From Bacteroides ilei (GTDB lineage Bacteria; Bacteroidota; Bacteroidia; Bacteroidales; Bacteroidaceae), in the NCBI RefSeq assembly GCF_900128495.1, contig NZ_LT635801.1, positions 1,189,997 to 1,253,996 on the forward strand: a DNA stretch of 64,000 nucleotides, read 5' to 3'. The notes beneath the pieces are model-generated. The model worked only from the letters and a program-made list of their open reading frames with translations, did not search any database and had not been told where the DNA came from. Shown here piece after piece: positions 9,126 through 19,095 of the stretch. The position numbers and the translations under genes were made by a program. Positions within the stretch are counted from its first letter, which is position 1; every line of letters begins with the position of its first letter.

Positions 9126-11957
9126 ATGGAAGAGGGAAAAGAGACTATCAGTGTAGAAGGTGCCCGCGTGCACAATCTGAAAAATATAAATGTAGAGATA
9201 CCACGCGACAGCCTTACTGTCATTACGGGTTTGAGTGGAAGCGGCAAATCGTCTTTGGCTTTCGATACGATTTTTGCAGAAGGACAGCGCCGCTATATAG
9301 AGACTTTTTCGGCATATGCCCGTAATTTCTTAGGTGGAATGGAACGCCCGGATGTGGATAAGATTTCAGGATTGAGTCCGGTCATTTCCATAGAACAGAA
9401 AACTACCAACAAGAATCCCCGTTCGACAGTTGGTACCACTACCGAAATATATGACTATCTGCGTCTGCTTTATGCGCGTGCCGGTATTGCCTATTCCTAC
9501 CTGTCGGGGGAAAAGATGGTAAAATATACGGAAGAGCAGATTCTGGATCTGATCCATCGTGACTATAAAGGCAGGCGTATCTATATTCTGGCTCCTTTGG
9601 TACGTACCCGTAAGGGACATTATAAGGAACTGTTCGAACAGGTACGTAAAAAGGGATATCTGTATGTACGTGTCGACGGGGAGATACGTGAGATTGTCCA
9701 CGGGATGAAGCTGGACCGTTATAAGAATCATGATATTGAAGTGGTGGTCGACAAGACCATTGTCGGCGATAAGGATGACAAGCGTTTGAAGCAGAGTGTG
9801 GCGACGGCTATGCAGCAGGGCGACGGACTGCTGATGATTCTGGATGCCCAGACTGAAAGTGTCCGTCATTACAGTAAACGCCTGATGTGTCCGGTAACCG
9901 GATTATCCTATAAGGAGCCGGCTCCCCATAATTTTTCTTTCAATTCACCTCAGGGGGCTTGTCCCCGCTGCAAGGGTTTGGGATATGTGAATCTGATTGA
10001 TGTTGACAAGGTTATTCCCGACCGTTCTTTGTCTGTTTATGAAGGTGCGGTTGCTCCGCTCGGTAAATATAAGAATGTAATGATATTCTGGCAGATAGAG
10101 GCTTTGCTCGAGAAGTATGAGGCAACCTTGAAGACTCCGGTACAGGAACTTCCCGAAGATGCCATCAATGAAATTCTCTATGGATCGGATGAACGGTTGA
10201 AGATCAAAAGTTCCCTTATCCATGCTTCATCCGATTATTTTACTAATTATGAAGGTATCGTCAAATACATTCAGATGATGCAGGAAAAAGATGCCTCAGC
10301 TACGGCGCAGAAATGGGCCGACCAGTTTGCCAAGACTGATGTCTGTCCCGAATGTAAAGGTGCCCGTTTGAATAAGGAGGCTCTTTGGTTCCGTATCCAT
10401 GATAAGAATATCTATGAGCTTGCGTCCATGGATATAAGTGAACTTTATGAATGGTTGTCGCATGTAGATGAATTTCTGGATGACAGACAGCGGGTCATCG
10501 CCTCTGAAATATTGAAGGAACTGCGTACCCGTCTGAAATTTCTGCTTGATGTCGGGTTGGATTACCTTTCGTTGAACCGTTCTTCGGTCAGTCTGTCGGG
10601 GGGTGAGAATCAACGTATCCGTCTGGCAACCCAGATAGGTTCGCAGTTGGTCAATGTACTATATATTCTGGACGAACCTAGTATCGGACTTCATCAGCGT
10701 GATAATATACGGCTGATCAATTCATTGAAGGAGTTGCGTGATCTGGGTAATTCGGTGATTGTGGTAGAACATGATAAGGATATGATGCTGGCTGCCGATT
10801 ATATCGTAGATATGGGTCCCAAAGCAGGGCGTCTGGGAGGAGAGGTTGTATTTGCAGGAACTCCCGAAGAAATGCTGAAGACTGACACTTTGACTTCGCG
10901 GTATCTGAACGGGAAGATGAAGATTGAAATACCGGAAGTGCGCCGTAAAGGTAACGGACATTCGTTGTGGCTGAGAGGTGCCCGGGGAAATAACCTGAAG
11001 GGAGTGGATGTTGAATTTCCGTTGGGCAGGTTGATCTGTGTGACGGGTGTTTCTGGAAGTGGAAAGTCGACCTTGATAAATGATACGCTTCAGCCTATCC
11101 TGTCACAGCATTTTTACCGTTCTTTGCAGGACCCTTTGCCTTATGACTCTATTGAAGGATTGGAATACATAGATAAGGTGGTCAATGTAGATCAGTCGCC
11201 GTTGGGAAGGACACCCCGGTCCAATCCCGCTACCTATACCGGAGTCTTTTCTGATATCCGTAATCTTTTTGTGGGCTTGCCTGAGGCAAAAATCAGGGGA
11301 TATAAGCCGGGAAGATTCTCTTTTAATGTTGCGGGGGGGAGATGTGAGGCCTGTGGCGGCAATGGTTACAAGACTATTGAGATGAATTTCTTGCCCGATG
11401 TATTGGTACCTTGTGAGGTCTGTCACGGGAAACGGTACAACCGTGAAACCCTGGAGGTGCGTTTTAAAGGTAAGTCAATAGCCGATGTGCTTGATATGAC
11501 GATAAACCGGGCGGTTGAGTTTTTTGAAAATGTACCTCAGATTCTGAATAAAATTAAAGTATTGCAGGAGGTAGGACTGGGTTATATCAAGCTTGGACAG
11601 CCGTCAACCACTTTATCCGGAGGAGAAAGCCAACGTGTCAAGCTGGCTACCGAACTGTCTAAACGTGATACGGGGAAGACTGTCTATATTCTGGATGAGC
11701 CCACCACAGGATTGCATTTTGAAGATATACGTGTGCTGATGAACGTCTTGAACCGATTGGTAGACAAGGGTAATACAGTCATCGTCATAGAGCATAACCT
11801 GGATGTGATCAAAATGGCCGATTATATCATCGATATGGGGCCTGAAGGCGGAAAGGGAGGTGGTGAACTGTTGTCATACGGTACGCCCGAGGAAGTGGCT
11901 TTGAGCACTAAAGGTTATACACCTAAGTATATCAAGGAAGAATTGGAAAATAAATGA
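9126..11957 (+). CDS. uvrA: Excinuclease ABC subunit A
   Basis: UvrA is the damage-sensing ATPase dimer of nucleotide excision repair. Two ABC modules are visible: Walker [10 protein letters not shown] near residue 35 with signature LSGGENQ near 491, and Walker [10 protein letters not shown] near 641 with signature LSGGESQ near 831. The C-terminal zinc site is complete (CEAC ... CEVC). The first zinc site is not: it reads C255-P-V-T258 with the second pair at C279 and C282, so one Cys is replaced by Thr. The ATG at 9126 is chosen because it follows the -7 box at 9095; an upstream in-frame start at 9063 would lie before the promoter. The protein is 943 residues. ybaK follows after 27 bases. 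Confidence 0.95.
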   Translation: MEEGKETISVEGARVHNLKNINVEIPRDSLTVITGLSGSGKSSLAFDTIFAEGQRRYIETFSAYARNFLGGMERPDVDKISGLSPVISIEQKTTNKNPRSTVGTTTEIYDYLRLLYARAGIAYSYLSGEKMVKYTEEQILDLIHRDYKGRRIYILAPLVRTRKGHYKELFEQVRKKGYLYVRVDGEIREIVHGMKLDRYKNHDIEVVVDKTIVGDKDDKRLKQSVATAMQQGDGLLMILDAQTESVRHYSKRLMCPVTGLSYKEPAPHNFSFNSPQGACPRCKGLGYVNLIDVDKVIPDRSLSVYEGAVAPLGKYKNVMIFWQIEALLEKYEATLKTPVQELPEDAINEILYGSDERLKIKSSLIHASSDYFTNYEGIVKYIQMMQEKDASATAQKWADQFAKTDVCPECKGARLNKEALWFRIHDKNIYELASMDISELYEWLSHVDEFLDDRQRVIASEILKELRTRLKFLLDVGLDYLSLNRSSVSLSGGENQRIRLATQIGSQLVNVLYILDEPSIGLHQRDNIRLINSLKELRDLGNSVIVVEHDKDMMLAADYIVDMGPKAGRLGGEVVFAGTPEEMLKTDTLTSRYLNGKMKIEIPEVRRKGNGHSLWLRGARGNNLKGVDVEFPLGRLICVTGVSGSGKSTLINDTLQPILSQHFYRSLQDPLPYDSIEGLEYIDKVVNVDQSPLGRTPRSNPATYTGVFSDIRNLFVGLPEAKIRGYKPGRFSFNVAGGRCEACGGNGYKTIEMNFLPDVLVPCEVCHGKRYNRETLEVRFKGKSIADVLDMTINRAVEFFENVPQILNKIKVLQEVGLGYIKLGQPSTTLSGGESQRVKLATELSKRDTGKTVYILDEPTTGLHFEDIRVLMNVLNRLVDKGNTVIVIEHNLDVIKMADYIIDMGPEGGKGGGELLSYGTPEEVALSTKGYTPKYIKEELENK

Positions 11958-11984
11958 TGGAAATAATCGAAAACAGGATAAACT

Positions 11985-12473
11985 ATGTCGAAAGAGAAGA
12001 TTGCTAAGACCAATGCGGCCCGCTTGCTTGACAGAGATAAAATCAAGTATGAGCTTGTTCCGTATGAGGTTGATGAAAACGATTTGAGCTGTGTACATGT
12101 TGCGGCTACATTGGGAGAGAATATTGAGCAGGTTTTCAAGACGTTGGTGCTTCATGGTGACAAGTCAGGCTATTTTGTCTGTGTAGTTCCCGGAGAGCAT
12201 GAAGTAGACTTGAAGATGGTGGCCAAGGTTTCGGGAAACAAGAAGTGTGATCTGATTCCGATGAAGGAGCTTCTACCGCTTACAGGATATATTCGTGGAG
12301 GATGTTCTCCGATAGGGATGAAGAAGCATTTCCCTACCTATATTCATCATACCTGTAATGATTATCCCTATATTTACGTGAGTGCGGGAATGAGAGGGTT
12401 ACAGGTGAAACTGGCCCCATCCGACCTGATTAAGGTAAGTCAGGCTGAGGTCTGTTCACTTTTTGAAGACTGA
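11985..12473 (+). CDS. ybaK: Cys-tRNA(Pro)/Cys-tRNA(Cys) deacylase, YbaK type
   Basis: This is a trans-editing deacylase that clears mischarged Cys-tRNA(Pro). The N-terminal KTNAARLLD, the substrate-site stretch VFKTLVLHGD and the C-terminal YIRGGCSPIGMKK and SAGMRGLQVKL motifs match YbaK; the Lys in the FKTL motif is the conserved functional residue. The 162 residues are normal for the family. It lies 27 bases after uvrA on the same strand and is probably co-transcribed. Its last 34 bases overlap the 3' end of the convergent glycerate kinase gene. Confidence 0.93.
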   Translation: MSKEKIAKTNAARLLDRDKIKYELVPYEVDENDLSCVHVAATLGENIEQVFKTLVLHGDKSGYFVCVVPGEHEVDLKMVAKVSGNKKCDLIPMKELLPLTGYIRGGCSPIGMKKHFPTYIHHTCNDYPYIYVSAGMRGLQVKLAPSDLIKVSQAEVCSLFED

Positions 12474-13618
12474 AAATCGGCCGATTGGGGTGAGACAGAT
12501 TTTAATAAGGATAATGTAGCCCGGCGTATGTTTTCCCATGCGATTTTGGGCTTCATTGCTTCCGGGAGGGAGAGAGTATCCGGACTGGTCTGCAGTAGAA
12601 ACTTGAAACCGGCTTTTTTCAGTTGGTCCTTATCTTCTATCTTTCCCGCCAGTAATGCTACCGGTACAGAATGACGGTTTGCCCGTTCCAGCACTCCAGC
12701 CGGAACTTTACCTTGTAAGGTCTGGCTGTCTGCTTTGCCTTCTCCTGTAATGACCAGATCGGTTCCATCCAGGTAGTTGTCGAATCCGACTGCATCCAGC
12801 ATCAGGTTGATGCCTGGCTTCAGTTGTGCGTGCATGAATGCGTAAAATGCAGCTCCCAGTCCTCCGGCAGCTCCACCTCCTTGCAGTTCTTTTACCTTTT
12901 TCCCGGTAGTTTTTTCTATGATTGCAGACAGACTGTACATTGCTTTGTCAAGTATTGCAAGCTGTGCTGGAGTCCCTCCTTTCTGAGCCCCGAATACATA
13001 AGCTGCTCCTTGAGGACCACAAAAAGGGTTATGTACATCACAGGCTACAACGAATGAAGACTCTTCTAATCCTGCAAGTATGCCATTAGTGTCAATTCTA
13101 TTAACCTGTCCCATTGTTTGTCCGCCATACCCCTCCAGCAATTTTTCTCCGTCATAGAGTTTTGCCCCTAGAGCCTGGAGCATTCCCAGTCCGGCATCAT
13201 TGGTCGCACTTCCGCCTATCCCAACCAGAAAATTCCGGTATCCGCGTTTCAGTGCGTCGGCAATCAGTTCTCCTGTTCCGTAAGTGGTGGTTTTCATCGG
13301 ATCTCTTTCTTTTTCGGGGACCAGCGGGAGTCCGTTTATTTCCGCCATCTCGATGATTGCAGTTTTACCGTCGCCGGATACTCCGTAGCGCGCTTTGCGT
13401 ATCCGCATTAACGGATCATGCGCTTCAATAGTGATAAAGTGCCCTTGAGTAGCCTTGACCAGAATGTCTAGTATACCTTCTCCGCCGTCGGAAACCGCTA
13501 ACGGGATGACTTGGCAATATGGAATTTGCTCCTTGATAGTTTGTTCCACGCACTGTCCCACTTCGGCAGAAGTGAGACAACCTTTGAAGGAATCTATGGC
13601 AAGTATTATCTTTTTCAT
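12440..13618 (-). CDS. Glycerate kinase (GlxK/GarK family)
   Basis: This enzyme phosphorylates D-glycerate to a phosphoglycerate that enters glycolysis. The N terminus MKKIILAIDSFKGCLTS, the VSDGGEGILD stretch near residue 44, VGIGGSATNDAGLGMLQALGA near 134, and the C-terminal DLVITGEGKADSQTLQGKVP are diagnostic of the GlxK/GarK family. The length of 392 residues is a little long because of a C-terminal tail (SPQSADFQSSKSEQTSA), whose coding sequence overlaps the end of ybaK. A -7 box CAAAAGTA (13641-13648, minus TACTTTTG) lies just upstream; no other pathway gene adjoins it. Confidence 0.93.
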   Translation of the reverse strand: MKKIILAIDSFKGCLTSAEVGQCVEQTIKEQIPYCQVIPLAVSDGGEGILDILVKATQGHFITIEAHDPLMRIRKARYGVSGDGKTAIIEMAEINGLPLVPEKERDPMKTTTYGTGELIADALKRGYRNFLVGIGGSATNDAGLGMLQALGAKLYDGEKLLEGYGGQTMGQVNRIDTNGILAGLEESSFVVACDVHNPFCGPQGAAYVFGAQKGGTPAQLAILDKAMYSLSAIIEKTTGKKVKELQGGGAAGGLGAAFYAFMHAQLKPGINLMLDAVGFDNYLDGTDLVITGEGKADSQTLQGKVPAGVLERANRHSVPVALLAGKIEDKDQLKKAGFKFLLQTSPDTLSLPEAMKPKIAWENIRRATLSLLKSVSPQSADFQSSKSEQTSA

Positions 13619-13640
13619 GGAATGATTGTTTTATCCTCTG

Positions 13641-13648
13641 CAAAAGTA
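13641..13648 (-). promoter_or_regulatory. -7 box for the glycerate kinase gene
   Basis: TACTTTTG on the minus strand, 22 bases before the start codon. No clear TTTG partner is seen at 19-21 bases. Confidence 0.5.
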
Positions 13649-13836
13649 CATAATTTTATGTAGGTTGGATAATCCTTATTTATGTACGTTCACATATCGG
13701 TCTGCCAAAATATATCGGATAGAAAGGGGATTCCCTATGACAAGTGCAGATATTCCTATCAGGAAAGAGGGAATTTCTTTTGTATGGAACTAAAAATAGA
13801 CTTATTTTGGGGCAGAATTCAAAAAAGAATAAAGTT

Positions 13837-14790
13837 ATGAAGAGACAGACTTGTTTTTTGGCAGTAATCATATCGGCTTTTCTGATGGCCGGCTGCAGTA
13901 CATCATGGACAACAAAGAGTAGGAGTGATTTGGTCAGCAGTATACATAGGGGTATGACTATGCAGCAAGTTATGGATGAAATGGGAAAACCAAAATTCCG
14001 TTCGTTTGTGGGAGATCGGGAAGAATGGAGGTATGAGAAATTTAAGATGGTCACGGGACATACTACTATCATTATCGGTTTTTCCGATGGTAAAGTAGAA
14101 TATATGGATTCGTTTGAAGGAGTTTTGCCTCAAGAAGTGCTGCCCGGACAGACACCGGTAGTTGTGTTGCCTTCTGACGGATGGCAATATCCGGAAGGTG
14201 AGGGGTATTATTCATTTGAAGGGCTGATTGCCAGGTTAAAAAAGACAACATTGAAGTCTGAGCGTTATAATATTGTCAAAGAAGCGGCCAGAAGGAACCG
14301 TTTCACCTCGGAACAATGCGCTGAAATACTGAAGACACTGGCCTGGGATGATGAACGTCTGGAAGTCCTTCCGTTACTGGTGCCCATCATTTCCGACAGA
14401 TACAATGACAGTAAGATTGTGCAGGCTATGACTTTCATTTCCGGTGAGAAGGAGGCACGAGCTATCTTGAACGCTTATAGGGGCAGGTCGTATTGTTCCT
14501 TTGCCATGACGGATGCTGATTTTTCTGATTTTTACCGGCAGATGAAGGAGGAGCCGTTTAAAGACGGGCAGTTAAAGCTGATTCGGAATAAGGCTGTCTC
14601 AAGCGGCTTTTCGTGTAACCAATGTGTGAAGATTCTGGAGTTGCTTACGTGGGATGATGACAAGATGGAATTCCTTTCTGTGCTGGCTCCGGTAATAGTA
14701 GACCGGTCTAATAGCGACAAGGTAGTGAAATGCTTTACTTATATGAGTGGTCGGGAGAAAGCCCGTAGGATATTGGAGGCATACAAATGA
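13837..14790 (+). CDS. Lipoprotein with a BamE-like domain and two DUF4476 repeats
   Basis: The start at 13837 gives a lipoprotein signal ending in AFLMAGC (Cys at about residue 20); the upstream in-frame ATG at 13744 would bury it. Residues about 25-95 resemble the SmpA/BamE fold (LVSSIHRGMTMQQVMDEMGKPKFRS, then EEWRYEKF). Two DUF4476-type repeats of about 90 residues follow. Each has the same pattern: R-Y/L-N/K-x-I-x-x-A, then F-[TS]-x-x-Q-C-x-x-I-L, then L-x-W-D-D, and a GxxxARxILxAY end. The protein probably sits in the outer membrane; its function is unknown. It stands alone before lepA. Confidence 0.8.
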   Translation: MKRQTCFLAVIISAFLMAGCSTSWTTKSRSDLVSSIHRGMTMQQVMDEMGKPKFRSFVGDREEWRYEKFKMVTGHTTIIIGFSDGKVEYMDSFEGVLPQEVLPGQTPVVVLPSDGWQYPEGEGYYSFEGLIARLKKTTLKSERYNIVKEAARRNRFTSEQCAEILKTLAWDDERLEVLPLLVPIISDRYNDSKIVQAMTFISGEKEARAILNAYRGRSYCSFAMTDADFSDFYRQMKEEPFKDGQLKLIRNKAVSSGFSCNQCVKILELLTWDDDKMEFLSVLAPVIVDRSNSDKVVKCFTYMSGREKARRILEAYK

Positions 14791-14817
14791 CAGGTAAATC
14801 ATAGAAATCTTTGTTTT

Positions 14818-14848
14818 TTTGCAGCTTTATCAAAAATGTTTATCTTTG
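14818..14848 (+). promoter_or_regulatory. lepA promoter
   Basis: TTTG (14818-14821), 19 bases, then TATCTTTG (14841-14848). This is a full match to the Bacteroidota consensus, about 56 bases before the lepA ATG. Confidence 0.75.
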
Positions 14849-14904
14849 CACTCAATTCATTATACGTATGACGCGTATATTGTTGAGTAAAGTAAAGTTT
14901 TTAT

Positions 14905-16686
14905 ATGAAGAATATCCGAAATTTCTGTATTATCGCTCATATTGACCATGGTAAGTCTACACTGGCCGACCGCTTGTTGGAATATACCCAGACTGTGAAG
15001 ATTACCGAAGGACAGATGCTGGACGATATGGATCTGGAACGTGAGCGGGGAATTACGATTAAGAGTCACGCCATCCAGATGGAGTACAACTATAAAGGGG
15101 AAAAATATATTTTGAACCTGATTGATACTCCGGGACACGTGGATTTTTCTTATGAGGTTTCCCGGTCTATCGCAGCTTGTGAGGGTGCCTTGCTTGTAGT
15201 CGATGCTTCCCAAGGTGTACAGGCACAGACTATCTCCAATCTGTATATGGCGTTGGAGCATGATCTTGAGATCATTCCGGTTATGAACAAATGTGATATG
15301 GCCAGTGCGATGCCCGAAGAAGTGGAAGATGAGATTGTTGATCTGCTCGGCTGTGACCGTGGAGATATTATCAGGGCTTCCGGAAAGACGGGAATGGGAG
15401 TGGAAGAGATTCTTCAGGCTGTAGTGGAACGTATCCCATGTCCCAAAGGAGATGAAAATGCTCCTTTACAGGCTTTGATCTTTGATTCTGTGTTCAATTC
15501 TTTTCGGGGTATCATTGCTTATTTCAAGGTGGTGAATGGAGTTATCCGGACAGGCGATAAGGTGAAGTTTTTCAATACGGGCAAAGAATACGATGCAGAT
15601 GAAGTGGGTGTGTTGAAGATGGATCTGGTTCCGCGTAAGGAATTGCGTACGGGTGATGTCGGATATATCATATCGGGTATCAAGACTTCCCGTGAGGTGA
15701 AAGTGGGAGATACCATTACTCATATAGCCCGTCCGTGCGATAAGGCTATAGAAGGTTTTGAGGAAGTGAAACCAATGGTATTTGCCGGAGTTTACCCTAT
15801 TGAAGCCGAAGAATATGAAAACTTACGGGCTTCTCTGGAGAAATTACAGCTGAATGATGCTTCTCTGACTTTCCAGCCGGAATCTTCGCTGGCTTTGGGA
15901 TTTGGTTTTCGATGTGGCTTTTTGGGACTGCTTCATATGGAAATAGTTCAGGAACGCTTGGACCGTGAGTTTGATATGAATGTTATAACTACGGTGCCGA
16001 ATGTTTCTTATATGGTGTATGACAAACAAGGTGGAGTACAGGAGGTACATAATCCAGGTGGTATGCCCGATCCTACATTGATAGATCATATTGAAGAGCC
16101 TTATATTGACGCTTCCATCATTACCCGTACCGATTATATCGGGCCGATTATGACTCTCTGTCTGGGAAAGCGAGGTGAACTGGTCCGCCAGGATTATATA
16201 TCAGGTAACCGGGTAGAGCTTCATTACCGCATGCCGTTGGGAGAAATCGTCATCGATTTCTACGACAAACTGAAAAGTATTTCGAAAGGATATGCTTCAT
16301 TTGATTACCATCAGTCAGGTTTCCGGCCGTCGAAGTTAGTGAAGTTGGATATCTTGCTGAATGGAGAGTCGGTGGATGCTCTTTCTACATTGACACATTT
16401 TGATAATGCTTATGATTTGGGACGACGGATGTGTGAAAAACTGAAGGAGTTGATTCCACGTCAGCAGTTCGAAATAGCAATTCAGGCGGCTATAGGGGCT
16501 AAGATTATTGCCCGTGAAACCATCAAGGCTGTTCGAAAAGACGTGACAGCCAAATGTTATGGTGGTGACGTAAGCCGTAAAAGAAAATTGCTGGAGAAAC
16601 AGAAACGTGGAAAGAAACGTATGAAACAGATTGGTACGGTGGAAGTACCTCAGAAAGCATTTTTGGCAGTATTGAAACTTGATTGA
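14905..16686 (+). CDS. lepA: Elongation factor 4 (LepA GTPase)
   Basis: LepA is a ribosome-associated translational GTPase. The G1 motif [10 protein letters not shown] starts near residue 11, RERGITIKS marks switch [16 protein letters not shown] is G3 and NKCDMASA is G4. The LepA-specific C-terminal domain ends in [20 protein letters not shown] and [15 protein letters not shown]. The length of 593 residues is normal. It has its own promoter (14818-14848) and a terminator at 16713-16749. Confidence 0.97.
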   Translation: MKNIRNFCIIAHIDHGKSTLADRLLEYTQTVKITEGQMLDDMDLERERGITIKSHAIQMEYNYKGEKYILNLIDTPGHVDFSYEVSRSIAACEGALLVVDASQGVQAQTISNLYMALEHDLEIIPVMNKCDMASAMPEEVEDEIVDLLGCDRGDIIRASGKTGMGVEEILQAVVERIPCPKGDENAPLQALIFDSVFNSFRGIIAYFKVVNGVIRTGDKVKFFNTGKEYDADEVGVLKMDLVPRKELRTGDVGYIISGIKTSREVKVGDTITHIARPCDKAIEGFEEVKPMVFAGVYPIEAEEYENLRASLEKLQLNDASLTFQPESSLALGFGFRCGFLGLLHMEIVQERLDREFDMNVITTVPNVSYMVYDKQGGVQEVHNPGGMPDPTLIDHIEEPYIDASIITRTDYIGPIMTLCLGKRGELVRQDYISGNRVELHYRMPLGEIVIDFYDKLKSISKGYASFDYHQSGFRPSKLVKLDILLNGESVDALSTLTHFDNAYDLGRRMCEKLKELIPRQQFEIAIQAAIGAKIIARETIKAVRKDVTAKCYGGDVSRKRKLLEKQKRGKKRMKQIGTVEVPQKAFLAVLKLD

Positions 16687-16712
16687 TTCTTTTTTAATAT
16701 CGTTTGATATAT

Positions 16713-16756
16713 GGTTGGAACAAACGATGGATTTATTGTTGTTCCAACCGTTTTTT
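16713..16756 (+). terminator. Intrinsic terminator of lepA
   Basis: The stem is GGTTGGAACAA (16713-16723) with TTGTTCCAACC (16739-16749), followed by G and six T. It lies 27 bases after the lepA stop. Confidence 0.85.
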
Positions 16757-16778
16757 ATGATAATATAGTTTTTACACA

Positions 16779-16830
16779 ATATATGTTATAGAACATATAT
16801 TTCGCATGTATAAATTTTATAAAACATGCG
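16779..16830. promoter_or_regulatory. Two successive inverted repeats upstream of the ECF sigma gene
   Basis: The first repeat is ATATATGTT-ATAG-AACATATAT (16779-16800). The second is CGCATGT (16803-16809) with ACATGCG (16824-16830) around an AT-rich 14-base centre. They lie 116-167 bases before the sigma factor start. They could be operators or mRNA leader hairpins; neither has a T-run typical of a terminator. Confidence 0.4.
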
Positions 16831-16945
16831 TTTAAAAAGATAAATAGAACTTGTGATTTATGGTGGTTGATATGTTGGTGTATGGGTTATAGTGGGTAAT
16901 AATTTACCTGCTGTCACAAGGTAAAATAAAAAAAAAACATCAATC

Positions 16946-17530
16946 ATGATGAATCAGCAGACACATCCTTTTTTGGCAGATGAGGTTCTCATTGAACTTT
17001 TCTGCAATGGTGAAAAAACAGCGTTCGATGTATTGTATAAACGTTATTCAAACGTAGTACTAGAAACAATCAGAAGTAAAGTGAAGGTTAAGGAGGAAGC
17101 GGAAGACTTGTTCCATGACTTCATGCTTCATTTGAGTTATAAACTGCGGAATTCTTATAGGGAAAAAGGGCAGTTTAAATCCTGGTTGTTTAAGTCATTG
17201 AACAATTACATGTGTAGTTATTTTAGAAAGAAAAAACAAATCTTTGTTGATATAAATTTGGAATTATCTAATCAGAGTCTCTATGAAGATGATTCCGAAT
17301 ATATGCAATTAAAAGAAAAAATATTAGGTTACCTGCAGGAATTTCTCAGAACTCTTCCAGAGTCTTCTCTGATGCTTTTAAAGATGCGGTATTGGGAAGG
17401 TATTTCATATAAAGAAATTTCAAGACGTACTAATATAAAATATCCTACTATAGTTTCCATGGTTCGGACAATTCAGAAAAAATTGATAAGTTTTATGGAA
17501 GATAGAGGTTGTACCCGTTTTGACTTATAA
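16946..17530 (+). CDS. ECF-type RNA polymerase sigma factor
   Basis: This sigma-70 family protein of 194 residues has region 2 at about residues 25-95 (AFDVLYKRYSNVV, then EEAEDLFHDFML and FKSWLFKSLNNYMCSYFRKK). Region 4 lies at about 130-185 (LPESSLMLLKMRYWEGISYKEISRRTNIKYPTIVSMV), which is a helix-turn-helix. Most Bacteroidota ECF factors sit beside a FecR-type anti-sigma gene and a SusC/D pair; none is present here. The gene is AT-richer than its neighbours. No good TAnnTTTG box is seen upstream, only the two inverted repeats at 16779-16830, so control may be by an alternative sigma factor or by itself. Its relation to the rseC-rnf operon 100 bases downstream is open. Confidence 0.85.
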   Translation: MMNQQTHPFLADEVLIELFCNGEKTAFDVLYKRYSNVVLETIRSKVKVKEEAEDLFHDFMLHLSYKLRNSYREKGQFKSWLFKSLNNYMCSYFRKKKQIFVDINLELSNQSLYEDDSEYMQLKEKILGYLQEFLRTLPESSLMLLKMRYWEGISYKEISRRTNIKYPTIVSMVRTIQKKLISFMEDRGCTRFDL

Positions 17531-17590
17531 TTTTTTCATTTTTTAAGCAGAAAAACCCCGTTAACGTTACCAATGAAACAATTTTTATGT

Positions 17591-17598
17591 TACATTTG
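17591..17598 (+). promoter_or_regulatory. -7 box of the rseC-rnf operon
   Basis: TACATTTG fits TAnnTTTG and lies 31 bases before the ATG at 17629. It falls downstream of the alternative in-frame ATG at 17587, which therefore cannot be the start from this promoter. Confidence 0.55.
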
Positions 17599-17628
17599 CC
17601 CCATATTTGTAAAGTTGGGTTTGCAAAC

Positions 17629-18048
17629 ATGGTAAATAACATAAAACATCTAGGTATTGTGGAAAGCATAAACGGAGCTTTGGTAAAAGTGAAGATTTCT
17701 CAAAGTTCTGCTTGTTCATCGTGTAGCGTTAAGGGGCACTGCAATGTGTCTGAGACAAAAGAAAAGTTAATTGATGTTTTCAATAAAGATAAAGTACCCT
17801 GTCGGATTGGTGATAGGGTAATGATTATAGGAACTACATCGATGGGCATGAAAGCTGTATTTTTGGCTTTTGTGCTCCCTTTTCTTGTGCTTATGATAGT
17901 GTTGGCTGTGGCTTTGAAGGCTACTGGTAGCGAACCGGTGGCAGCTGTATCTTCGCTGCTTTCTCTTATTCCTTATTATCTGATAATTTATTTGTGTCGC
18001 AAGAAATTAAGCCGCACGTTTACTTTTACGCTGGATACCGTATTGTAA
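17629..18048 (+). CDS. rseC: RseC/MucC-family membrane protein
   Basis: RseC-type proteins are small inner membrane proteins linked to reduction of SoxR and to Rnf complexes. Residues about 10-45 carry the Cys cluster ACSSCSVKGHCNV, a likely metal or Fe-S site. Two transmembrane segments follow (AVFLAFVLPFLVLMIVLAVAL and VAAVSSLLSLIPYYLIIYL). The ATG at 17629 is preferred because of the promoter at 17591. The gene is 39 bases before rnfB and opens the rnf operon, which supports the assignment. Confidence 0.85.
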   Translation: MVNNIKHLGIVESINGALVKVKISQSSACSSCSVKGHCNVSETKEKLIDVFNKDKVPCRIGDRVMIIGTTSMGMKAVFLAFVLPFLVLMIVLAVALKATGSEPVAAVSSLLSLIPYYLIIYLCRKKLSRTFTFTLDTVL

Positions 18049-18087
18049 ATCTTATTATAATATAATTAATCAACTAACTTTATATTT

Positions 18088-19059
18088 ATGAATTTAATTT
18101 TGGTTGCAGTAATTTCATTGGGAGCTATCGGTTTGGTTGCGGCAGTAATCTTGTACGCGGCTTCGAAGAAATTTGCTGTGTATGAAGATCCGCGAATTGC
18201 TCAGGTTGCTGAGGTACTGCCTCAGGCAAACTGTGGTGGATGTGGTTATCCTGGATGCTCCGGTTTTGCTGCCGCATGTGTTAAGGCCGGTTCATTGGAA
18301 GGTAAGCTCTGTCCTGTAGGTGGTCAGCCTACAATGGAGAAGGTCGCTAGTATTTTGGGGTTGGAAGCTGTTGCTTCTGAACCGAAGGTGGCGGTAGTGA
18401 GATGTAACGGGACTTGTGCCAATCGTCCTAAAATTACACAGTACGATGGCGTTCGTTCTTGCGTTGTTGCAAATTCTACTTATGGAGGAGAAACTGGATG
18501 TACATTCGGTTGTTTGGGATGTGGTGATTGTGTAGCAGTCTGCCAGTTTGGTGCGATTCACATGAATCCGGAAACCGGTTTGCCCGAGGTTGATGAAAAC
18601 AAGTGTACTGCATGTGGAGCTTGTAGCAAGGCCTGTCCGCGTAACATTATCGAAATCCGTCCGAAGGGGAAGAATAACCGGCGTGTCTATGTTCAGTGTG
18701 TGAATAAAGATAAAGGTGCGGTGGCCCGCAAAGCTTGTACTGCAGCTTGTATCGGGTGCGGTAAATGTGTGAAGGTCTGTCCGTTTGAAGCCATCACGCT
18801 GGAAAATAACCTGGCTTATATAGATCCTGCGAAATGTAAGTCCTGCCGTAAATGTGAAATGGAATGTCCGCAGAATGCCATTATTGCGGTGAATTTTCCT
18901 CCACGTAAACCGAAACCGGCTGAAACCGCTCCTGTAGCTGACGCTTCTTCTAAAAAAACTGAAGCTCCGAAGGCAGAAGCATCGGTAGCCCCGAAATCTG
19001 CAGAGACTTTGCAATCCGGAACAGATACAAGGTCAGAAACTCCGAAAGCCGAAGCTTAA
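18088..19059 (+). CDS. rnfB: Rnf electron transport complex subunit B
   Basis: RnfB is the ferredoxin-like entry subunit of the Rnf ion-pumping complex that couples electron flow between ferredoxin and NAD to ion transport. A transmembrane helix at residues 4-25 precedes the Fe-S domain CGGCGYPGCSGFAAAC near 49. Four CxxCxxCxxxC cluster motifs follow: CLGCGDCVAVC, CTACGACSKAC, CIGCGKCVKVC and CKSCRKCEMEC. The C-terminal 50 residues are an Ala/Pro/Lys/Glu-rich tail repeating variants of APKAEA, which looks like a disordered extension. Gap to rnfC is 36 bases. Confidence 0.95.
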   Translation: MNLILVAVISLGAIGLVAAVILYAASKKFAVYEDPRIAQVAEVLPQANCGGCGYPGCSGFAAACVKAGSLEGKLCPVGGQPTMEKVASILGLEAVASEPKVAVVRCNGTCANRPKITQYDGVRSCVVANSTYGGETGCTFGCLGCGDCVAVCQFGAIHMNPETGLPEVDENKCTACGACSKACPRNIIEIRPKGKNNRRVYVQCVNKDKGAVARKACTAACIGCGKCVKVCPFEAITLENNLAYIDPAKCKSCRKCEMECPQNAIIAVNFPPRKPKPAETAPVADASSKKTEAPKAEASVAPKSAETLQSGTDTRSETPKAEA

Positions 19060-19095
19060 TCAGAATTTATTTGTAAACAATTAAAAGATATAACA

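Noticed and set aside
17587..17628. In-frame upstream ATG for rseC
   Set aside because: The -7 box at 17591-17598 lies after it, so it would not be in the transcript.
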